Below are positions 1 through 5,549 of a DNA stretch of 7,047 bases, one piece after another. The notes below the pieces were generated by a model. It saw only the letters and a list, made by a program, of their open reading frames with translations, did not search any database and was not told the origin of the DNA. Where the stretch lies: contig JBFHER010000207.1 of assembly GCA_041584055.1 (NCBI GenBank), positions 1 to 7,047 of the forward strand. The letters are read 5' to 3'. Numbering within the stretch: position 1 is the first letter of the stretch; each line of letters begins with the position of its first letter. The translations under genes and the position numbers were made by a program. The DNA is from JBFHER01 sp041584055. GTDB lineage: Bacteria > Bacteroidota > Bacteroidia > Bacteroidales > UBA5342.

Positions 1-200
1 CAGGGAAAAAATCTGGATTGATCGGGCAACTCAGTAATTGTATATTTACCTGGGGCCATGATGATGTGCTGATCGCTTTCCTGCACTGCCAATCGCAGTT
101 CGGTCAATGATGAAACATTTACAGGGGTTAGTGCAGATGCACTGGTTAACAAACCTGAGCCTACAAAAAAAATTAAAATAACGATGCGAGTTAAATTCAT
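1..200 (-). CDS. Secreted beta-helix-type protein, N-terminal fragment (runs off the left edge)
   Basis: Reading leftward from the ATG at 198-200, the frame stays open for 66 codons to the window edge; the C-terminus is outside. The product begins with a Sec signal peptide: MNLTR, a hydrophobic run (IVILIFFVGSGLL), then a small-residue cleavage region around TSASA. There is no lipobox cysteine. The mature start carries the pattern VSSLTELRLAV, a short linker, then IIMAPGKYTI. This 'SL.EL..A ... I.M.PG.Y' layout is the N-terminal cap and first coil common in right-handed parallel beta-helix proteins, including PL6-type lyases. The complete protein at 4082-5455 has the same layout (NSVKELAEYA ... 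ISMPPGIYRL), so the two are probably distant paralogues. It lies 108 bp after the large lyase on the same strand and is probably co-transcribed with it. The fold call is reasonable. Enzymatic activity and CAZy family cannot be judged from 66 residues. Confidence 0.72.
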   Translation of the reverse strand, partial: MNLTRIVILIFFVGSGLLTSASALTPVNVSSLTELRLAVQESDQHIIMAPGKYTITELPDQSRFFP

Positions 201-308
201 GCTTATTAATGTTTTGTTTTTATCTGTTGTTCATGAAGTTTGATTTCTCTGTTTTGCATCACGACATTGCACTTAATAATCTGAGTGTAACTGAAGTCTA
301 ACTGCACT
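201..308. other. Intergenic gap between lyase and downstream beta-helix gene
   Basis: This 108-bp AT-rich spacer separates the lyase stop codon from the next start. Read on the minus strand it has no TAnnTTTG-type promoter box and no strong GC-rich hairpin followed by a T run. The stretch just before the downstream ATG is A-rich with no Shine-Dalgarno sequence, as is usual in Bacteroidota. The absence of a terminator or promoter favours read-through from the lyase gene, but this is inference. Confidence 0.5.
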
Positions 309-3300
309 TTATTGCTTTACCAATTTAAACGTTTTTACAAATCCGTTGTGATGTATGATCACCACATAGATTCCTTTCTCAAGGGTTTGTGTGGAAATGG
401 AATGCTTATCATCCAAAAGGACATGTTCAAACATTTTTTTACCTGCGACGTTGCATATTTCAGCCCTTGCATTGGCACAACCTTCAATCATCAATACATC
501 ATTCACCGGGTTTGGATGGATTTTTATGTTATTATTTAAAATCCTGTCCACCGGCGTGTCATCTTCCATTACGATGAGTGTTTGCTCAATTGATGCAGGA
601 TTGTACTCTGAGGTACCGGGAAAAGAAGCAGTAATAACAGATGTTCCGACCCCACGGATATAAATTATACGATCGTTGACCGTGGCGACTTCAAGATTTG
701 AACTGGTATAAGTTGGAGATAATTTAGCGCTGGATTTTGCTCGTGGGAAAAAGTATGAATCTTTTTCGTTCATTACAGGAATCTCATCAAAAGTTAGAAT
801 TTGATCTTGTTTTGGCACCAGGGGCTCTGCAAAGAAATCGGTCAATACCCTTTTCTCAAAATCAGGACCGGAATACATCACCCCAAGGGAATCGGTGGCT
901 CCTGTACTTTCAAAATACTCCAGGTATAAATGATGAAAACCTGGTGCCAAACATATTGTACCGTATTTTTCTACAACACCATGTGTTCCATCATTATCTA
1001 CAACTTCTTCCCCATCTATCAGTAAACGTGATCCATCATCTGATGCAAGATGAAAGGCATATTCACCATCCAGTCCAACACGAAAGTACCCCTCAAAAGT
1101 AAAGGCGTAATTATCGGATTGTTCAGCAGGACTCAAACTGATTTTGGGAAGTATTCCTTCTCCGGACAGTGCTTGTCTTGTAAAATTCGGCAGCACAGTC
1201 CATTCACCTTCATAATAGCTGTATTTTATTCCCTGCACCAGACTATCAGGTTTGCTTAGCGGTAAATTCTCACAAGGCCCCACCCCAAAGGTGTTTGTTA
1301 GAATTTGTTTTGGCACGCCGGGACCGGCATATTTTAACCACAGTTCTGCTGCCGCGCTGCTGTTATAATACTCAAGCCTGAAAGCGTGATAACCGGCCAT
1401 CAGACAGATGTCACCCGAGGATTCTAGTCCATCATGGGATCCGTCGTCGTGGATGATTTCTGCACCATCAATGAACAGACGGGAACCATCTGCGGCATTG
1501 AGATAGAAGGTATAATTTCCATCCAGAGCTACTTTCAGATAGCCATTGAACACAACTGCGAACGTATCAGCAACAATGCCACTTGCCAGCTGAATGGTGT
1601 CTGTTATAAAGTCTCCGTAAACGGGTGTTATATCATTAAAATCCGGTAAAGTATCCCATCCCCCCTCATAATAAGAATAATAATTACCCGGGATGCTTCT
1701 GGATGGTAATTCAACGGCAGGCATGCCTTCATCACAAGCCTGAAAATCACTTTTCTCGATTAGGATATTATTTAAAACAAAGGAATTAGAGGCTCCGCTG
1801 ATGCTTATTTTCATAGACTGTACCCCACGGTTTAAGAACACTTCACTGCCAACGGTTAAGTCTTTCCAGTCAGTTAAGCCGGTTGAATACCCCTCACCAA
1901 AGGGAACAGGCACTTCTGCTGTTTTGTCATCTCCGCCAAATGAGAACTTTATTTTTCCACCTGCACGCAAGGCAGCATATCTGATTTTAATATCATAAAT
2001 TGAAAACTCGGGCACATTTAGGGTATACGTTAACCACTCCCCTTCTTCAATGTCTGTAAGCATGTACCCTCCTTCTGAACAGGTGTCAATGTCCACATAA
2101 TCGTTTAGGCGATACTTCCCACCTGTATTTTCTTCGCTTAGGTCATGATAGGTACGACTTTCTCCAATACCTGCAAAACAGTCGTAGTTTTCAGCCTGAA
2201 TTACATCTCCAATGTGATGCATCGCAAACACCGGAGTCTGCCCGGAAACAAAGCCACGAATTGGATCTCCTGCACAGCCGTCAGGTCTGTGAAAGGTAAG
2301 ACCTCCCCACCCGGGGTGATCGACAGTCCATCCATTTTCTTCGATGCCATAAAGTTCACGTCCACGCGCTGTCCACAAGGTTTGCTCTTCACTAAATCCC
2401 ATTCGCACATCGAAATGCGCCATGGCTTGCTCGAATATAGGGCGTGTACCTAAAAAATTACCTCGGCTGATTTTTTCAAAATCACCTTCAAAGTGTGGAT
2501 TAATAGCCTTTGATCTCCATCTGCCGGTGCGATCCGTACGCTGAATAAACTCCCCTGATTCCACAGTTGGTTCCCAGGGATCTGGTTGATCGGGATAAGT
2601 TTCTATATAAGATATATTATATTTCAAGTTAAATTCAAACGCTTTCAAAAGGCGGTTATCCAAATAATTCCACGCATCGTCTCCCTGATTCCAGGCTACT
2701 TCAGCCCAGCCTTCAAAGATACCTAAACCAAAAAACGTATGTGCCTGATCGCGAGAGCTCTCCTGGCATTGACCGTTTTCCCAGAAATAATGTTCCAAAA
2801 CCCCATTAAACCCATAATCAGGAATGGTTCCCGGGTTACTGTTGGCATAGTTTGTAAAATAAGGATTGTCACTTTTAACAGAACCCGACACCCCCGGTCC
2901 TGATGCATACGGGATATCATCAGGGCGGTGTGGTAGTCCTTTGTAATAGTTTAGCGCCCGGTCGTACATTATTTCATTATCCAAAAACACGCCCATTGAA
3001 ATCATTGCCCTGAAGGCAATTGCATCCTGGTTTCCATGACGCCCCGGATCTCCATTTAAAATATTCCAATAAAAGGATTTATCTCCATTCGGAATAGTCG
3101 TGTTTGAATAGCCCGGATAAACCAACATTGCCTTAAATCTGGCGATATCTTCTTCTTTCCATCCTGAGTAAGTACTTTTGATAATTTCGGCACCTTCAAT
3201 CAGCTTCCAGCTCGATGTTCCCGATCTTAAAGCAAAACCGTTGGTTTTAGTAACATTCACCCAGGCATTAAAAATCTCAACACATTTTTTTGCATGACGT

Positions 3301-3617
3301 TCATCACCTGTTATATACCACATCAGTGCGTTAAGGTAGGCTGCAGCTCCGTCCGAACTGATGAGGCCGTCTGTTCCTTCGGTCATGGTAGTATCTCCTT
3401 TAACCGTATAGGTGTAGCTTGCCTGAGCGTGCGTTTTCAACTTATTGTAGGTTGAAATATACGGTTCAATTTCTGCTTCAACCATGTATTTCATCCGGTC
3501 AAGGTCAGACTTTTTATGCAAACAGCCCGGATGAACAAACTGTGCCTGTAGCGTTTGTCCAAGTAAAAGGATGCTTAAGCAAACAAGACTTATTCTTAAA
3601 CTATTCTTTTTTCTCAT
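309..3617 (-). CDS. Multimodular secreted alginate_lyase-family protein with CBM6, two PA14 domains and T9SS tail
   Basis: An 1102-residue secreted protein, probably a polysaccharide lyase acting on a uronic-acid-containing glycan outside the cell. Residues 1-26 are a Sec signal peptide (hydrophobic LVCLSILLLG, cleavage near LQA-Q). Residues ~28-400 resemble the alginate_lyase alpha/alpha-toroid family (Pfam PF05426, which includes PL5/PL38-like enzymes): FVHPGCLHKKSDLDRMK opening, GRHGNQDA at 192-199, and QESSRDQAH at 285-293 followed by a GLGIFEGWAEVAWNQGDD helix. Candidate active-site residues are H194, N196, R289 and H293. Residues ~471-621 are CBM6 (IQAENYD, then VDIDTCSEGGY and GEWLTYTLNV). 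Residues ~642-778 and ~795-930 are two PA14 domains with DGSRLFIDG / DGSRLLIDG. Residues ~936-1018 are Ig-like (TSSNLEVATVN ... GTSVITASFPGT). Residues ~1026-1102 are a type A T9SS sorting domain (IKIHPNPVND ... FKLVKQ). The ATG at 3615-3617 directly precedes MRKK and the signal, and its leader is AT-rich. The substrate (alginate, glucuronan or other) is not determined. Confidence 0.88.
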   Translation of the reverse strand: MRKKNSLRISLVCLSILLLGQTLQAQFVHPGCLHKKSDLDRMKYMVEAEIEPYISTYNKLKTHAQASYTYTVKGDTTMTEGTDGLISSDGAAAYLNALMWYITGDERHAKKCVEIFNAWVNVTKTNGFALRSGTSSWKLIEGAEIIKSTYSGWKEEDIARFKAMLVYPGYSNTTIPNGDKSFYWNILNGDPGRHGNQDAIAFRAMISMGVFLDNEIMYDRALNYYKGLPHRPDDIPYASGPGVSGSVKSDNPYFTNYANSNPGTIPDYGFNGVLEHYFWENGQCQESSRDQAHTFFGLGIFEGWAEVAWNQGDDAWNYLDNRLLKAFEFNLKYNISYIETYPDQPDPWEPTVESGEFIQRTDRTGRWRSKAINPHFEGDFEKISRGNFLGTRPIFEQAMAHFDVRMGFSEEQTLWTARGRELYGIEENGWTVDHPGWGGLTFHRPDGCAGDPIRGFVSGQTPVFAMHHIGDVIQAENYDCFAGIGESRTYHDLSEENTGGKYRLNDYVDIDTCSEGGYMLTDIEEGEWLTYTLNVPEFSIYDIKIRYAALRAGGKIKFSFGGDDKTAEVPVPFGEGYSTGLTDWKDLTVGSEVFLNRGVQSMKISISGASNSFVLNNILIEKSDFQACDEGMPAVELPSRSIPGNYYSYYEGGWDTLPDFNDITPVYGDFITDTIQLASGIVADTFAVVFNGYLKVALDGNYTFYLNAADGSRLFIDGAEIIHDDGSHDGLESSGDICLMAGYHAFRLEYYNSSAAAELWLKYAGPGVPKQILTNTFGVGPCENLPLSKPDSLVQGIKYSYYEGEWTVLPNFTRQALSGEGILPKISLSPAEQSDNYAFTFEGYFRVGLDGEYAFHLASDDGSRLLIDGEEVVDNDGTHGVVEKYGTICLAPGFHHLYLEYFESTGATDSLGVMYSGPDFEKRVLTDFFAEPLVPKQDQILTFDEIPVMNEKDSYFFPRAKSSAKLSPTYTSSNLEVATVNDRIIYIRGVGTSVITASFPGTSEYNPASIEQTLIVMEDDTPVDRILNNNIKIHPNPVNDVLMIEGCANARAEICNVAGKKMFEHVLLDDKHSISTQTLEKGIYVVIIHHNGFVKTFKLVKQ
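828..1694 (-). repeat. Tandem PA14 module duplication inside the lyase gene
   Basis: Two consecutive PA14-like modules lie in the lyase, at residues ~642-778 (bases ~1284-1694) and ~795-930 (bases ~828-1235). Both open with a YYSYYEGGW / KYSYYEGEW motif and a '.LP.F' turn. Both carry FNGYLKVALDG / FEGYFRVGLDG, the diagnostic DGSRLFIDG / DGSRLLIDG, then DDGSHDG / NDGTHGV, an ICLMAGYH / ICLAPGFH strand and a YAGPG / YSGPD end. The copies are clearly homologous but diverged at DNA level, so this is an old duplication or repeated acquisition. PA14 modules in bacterial glycosidases and adhesins usually bind carbohydrate. That role here is inferred. Confidence 0.85.
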
Positions 3618-3631
3618 GTGTTTAAAATTAG

Positions 3632-3764
3632 AATTAAGATACGTGAATCAAGATGCAAGATGCAAGATGCAAGAATCAAGAATCAAGATGCAAGAATCAA
3701 GATGCAAGAATCAAGAATTAAGAATCAAGACATAAGACATAAGATATAAGATATAAGATATAAG
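3632..3764. repeat. Heptanucleotide tandem repeat array, 19 units in one register
   Basis: Every seventh base keeps the same register over 133 bp, with consensus A-W-N-Y-AAG on the plus strand (N and Y loosely held). In order there is AATTAAG, one degenerate unit ATACGTG, then seventeen clean units: a mixed block of AATCAAG and ATGCAAG (3646-3715), AATTAAG, AATCAAG, two ACATAAG (3730-3743) and three ATATAAG (3744-3764). The invariant AAG with drifting first four bases indicates local duplication and spread of variant units. The array ends 14 bp before the lyase ATG, so it lies in the leader or promoter region of that gene. On the coding strand it reads as CTT-starting heptads. It is neither a CRISPR array (no spacers) nor coding. 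Confidence 0.93.
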
Positions 3765-3804
3765 ATAACAAATTATAATCATCCGCCTTTGCGTAAAATT
3801 TCTT

Positions 3805-3814
3805 AGTCATGACT
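3805..3814. promoter_or_regulatory. Perfect 10-bp palindrome, possible operator
   Basis: AGTCATGACT is its own reverse complement. It lies about 190 bp upstream of the lyase ATG, between the heptad array and the candidate promoter box. It overlaps CTTATGT (3813-3819), which is an inverted copy of the ACATAAG heptad unit. A single 10-bp palindrome in AT-rich DNA can occur by chance, so a regulatory role is only a suggestion. Confidence 0.2.
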
Positions 3815-3932
3815 TATGTAATTCTATCTTCCTAAAATATCGTTGCTGTATTGTTCCATTACAAGTGAAATTAAGTTACAACAAGATATTTTTTTTACTT
3901 CTATATCAGGTTATGACATAAGCTTCACAAAA

Positions 3933-3940
3933 CAAAGATA
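3933..3940 (-). promoter_or_regulatory. Candidate -7 promoter box for the lyase gene
   Basis: On the minus strand this reads TATCTTTG, matching the Bacteroidota -7 consensus TAnnTTTG. Transcription would begin near 3926, giving a leader of about 310 nt containing the palindrome and the whole heptad array. No TTTG -33 element is found at the usual ~20-bp distance upstream, so the match may be chance in AT-rich DNA. Confidence 0.25.
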
Positions 3941-4081
3941 AATATTCCAATGTTGCTACTATGGTTTAAACGTACATAGAAATGCAATAAATGATGCATG
4001 AGTGCATTTGCGTGCCGGGCATAACCTTGCTCCGATTCTTCAATCCCGGTTTGACAAAATGTATCATTCCGTAAGCATGAA

Positions 4082-5455
4082 CTATTTAATTTTTGAAATT
4101 TTGATATTTGTTCCCTTGTTTTCCAAAACTTCTCCATTGGTTTTTATTTCACAATTGCTTGCCATTTTTCCAATTTTAATGGGCATTCCGGTTTTATTCG
4201 TAAACGTCAGGCCACTTGTTTCTGCTTCGTCGTAGGGCGACATGGATTCTCCATGCATGGGATGTGTATATCCAATGAGTATCGGAAGATCTTTCTTTCT
4301 CTTTTTGCCTTCGGCCGATTTTAAAACAACCTTATTATTTTTTCCCTGAATGGTGATCAAGGCATGCACAATGCGGTCTGATTCTGCCGGATCAAGCATT
4401 AATTCCACATCCACATTGCTCCCCTCAACAAACATCAATGGTCCGTAATTTGCATCACCCTTACAATTTTTAACAAGCGCATCATCGCCAAGCCAATAGG
4501 CTCGTTCGGTTCCTATAGTTGTGCAATTTTCAAGGAGGACACCCATGTTGGATCGCAGTTCAAAGCCGGCCCTTGTATTTTTAGCTGTACAGTTTTTAAA
4601 ATGAAGGTTTTTTATTGGTCCGTAAATACGAAAGCCATCTTCACATAAGGATTTCATATAACCCGGCGTAACGATATACTCGCCTTGGCGGTTCTTGGTC
4701 CATGTTTTAAATTTAACATCGAAAGCAGGCCCTGACGTTTCGGCCAGGATATCGTCTGTTGAACGAATGGCACCTTCCGCATAGCAATTCTCAAAATAAA
4801 TATTTTCTGCTCTTTTCTGTATGAAGAAACAATGACCAAATGAGCGATTAATTACCTTGCAATCGTAGAGTTTTGTGTTGCTACCTGTCACCAATAATCC
4901 ACTGTGTTTTTTGTGTTTAATGGTTGTTTCCGAGGCCTTTCCTTTCCCAAACAAATCGCCATAGCCGTAGGGGTATGAACCAGCCACATAAAGGCTTATA
5001 TTTTTAAGTGTATTTCCATTTCCTGCGACCTGCAGCACTGTACCTCCCGGGGATGTGCCTTCTCCAATACATTTGATACTTAGGCCATTGAAAACATTAC
5101 CCGTTCCGCTTATCATAAACTCATCGCTATGAATGGGTGGGTTTAATGCAGTGCGAAGTTTCGTGTCCACCTCTAGTACAACACCTTCAAGGTTAAAATT
5201 ATTGTTATTTCCTGAAAAAGTGATATACTGAAATTCTTTGCGATCGTGACGAACGCGCATGGAATCTGCATTTAAATAATCTATTAAGCGATAAATGCCC
5301 GGAGGCATGCTAATTGTATTTCCATTTTTTGTAGCATATTCTGCCAATTCTTTGACACTGTTGATTGTTACTTCAGCAGCATTTATTGTAAAAGCAACAC
5401 TGCCCAGAAGTAGGATTAGAATGTATTGAAGCTTGCTCTTTTTCATCATTCTCAT
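4082..5455 (-). CDS. Secreted right-handed parallel beta-helix protein
   Basis: A complete 457-residue exported protein with a parallel beta-helix fold, the fold of many pectate, alginate and chondroitin lyases, glycan epimerases and rhamnogalacturonases. Residues 1-26 are a Sec signal peptide (KKSK, then YILILLLGSVAFTINA). Residues ~28-60 form the N-cap (NSVKELAEYA ... ISMPPGIYRL). From about residue 75 to 340 coils recur with short strands and Asn-rich turns (GNNNNFNLEG, GTGNVFNGLSIK, GNGNTLKNISL). An in-register 'NC' ladder is seen at C199 (YDC), C224 (ENC), C289 (KNC), C311 (ENC) and C331 (KNC), typical of stacked PbH1 coils. A less regular insert covers ~231-275, and a lysine-rich segment KKRKK lies near 384-388. 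I see no canonical PL6 catalytic motif, CBM or T9SS tail, so it may be lyase-like, hydrolytic or non-catalytic. It probably follows the DUF1593 gene in an operon (94-bp gap). M1, M3 and M4 are all possible starts; the longest is chosen. Confidence 0.85.
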   Translation of the reverse strand: MRMMKKSKLQYILILLLGSVAFTINAAEVTINSVKELAEYATKNGNTISMPPGIYRLIDYLNADSMRVRHDRKEFQYITFSGNNNNFNLEGVVLEVDTKLRTALNPPIHSDEFMISGTGNVFNGLSIKCIGEGTSPGGTVLQVAGNGNTLKNISLYVAGSYPYGYGDLFGKGKASETTIKHKKHSGLLVTGSNTKLYDCKVINRSFGHCFFIQKRAENIYFENCYAEGAIRSTDDILAETSGPAFDVKFKTWTKNRQGEYIVTPGYMKSLCEDGFRIYGPIKNLHFKNCTAKNTRAGFELRSNMGVLLENCTTIGTERAYWLGDDALVKNCKGDANYGPLMFVEGSNVDVELMLDPAESDRIVHALITIQGKNNKVVLKSAEGKKRKKDLPILIGYTHPMHGESMSPYDEAETSGLTFTNKTGMPIKIGKMASNCEIKTNGEVLENKGTNIKISKIK

Positions 5456-5491
5456 TTTTTATAGATTTTATTTTTGTGCCCTTAATTCATT

Positions 5492-5499
5492 CAAATTTA
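5492..5499 (-). promoter_or_regulatory. Candidate -7 promoter box for the beta-helix gene
   Basis: On the minus strand the bases read TAAATTTG, a full match to the Bacteroidota TAnnTTTG box. A start near 5485 would give a leader of about 30 nt before the ATG at 5455, a normal distance. A TTTG lies upstream at 5511-5514, but only 11 bp away instead of about 20, so the -33 element is not well placed. It may be a secondary promoter inside the operon, or chance. Confidence 0.33.
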
Positions 5500-5549
5500 T
5501 TGAGAGAAACCAAATTTTCAGTAGAGTTAGTCCATAAAACATACTGTTT

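Larger units (their letters stand above)
3618..4081. other. 464-bp non-coding leader region upstream of the lyase gene
   Basis: This AT-rich stretch lies between the stop of the beta-helix gene and the lyase start. It holds a heptanucleotide repeat array close to the lyase ATG, a perfect 10-bp palindrome at 3805-3814, a short palindrome TTATGACATAA at 3911-3921, and one TAnnTTTG-like box on the minus strand at 3933-3940. A weak inverted repeat with 7-bp arms (AAATGCA 3980-3986, TGCATTT 4003-4009) lies about 75 bp past the beta-helix stop but lacks a T run. I see no convincing gene here; short open frames crossing it have no recognisable protein features. The length suggests the lyase has its own promoter rather than depending only on read-through. 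Confidence 0.6.

Noticed and set aside
201..308. Promoter for the left-edge gene
   Set aside because: No TAnnTTTG box was found on the minus strand in this gap.
2145..2453. Plus-strand open frame of 102 codons antisense to the lyase
   Set aside because: It is opposite a well-supported catalytic/CBM6 region and its translation resembles no known protein.
3632..3764. CRISPR array
   Set aside because: Units are 7 bp, contiguous and without spacers; no cas genes are present.
3980..4009. Inverted repeat AAATGCA / TGCATTT as terminator of the beta-helix gene
   Set aside because: A 7-bp AT-rich stem with a 16-nt loop and no T tract is too weak to call a terminator.
3925..4137. 70-codon minus-strand open frame across the beta-helix gene end and the spacer
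   Set aside because: It begins inside the beta-helix gene in another frame, shows no domain, signal or recognisable family, and ends in AT-rich non-coding DNA; most likely chance.
4002..4235. Plus-strand open frame of 77 codons with a hydrophobic stretch
   Set aside because: Most of it lies antisense to the conserved 3' end of the beta-helix gene; the hydrophobic appearance is a by-product of the complementary codons.
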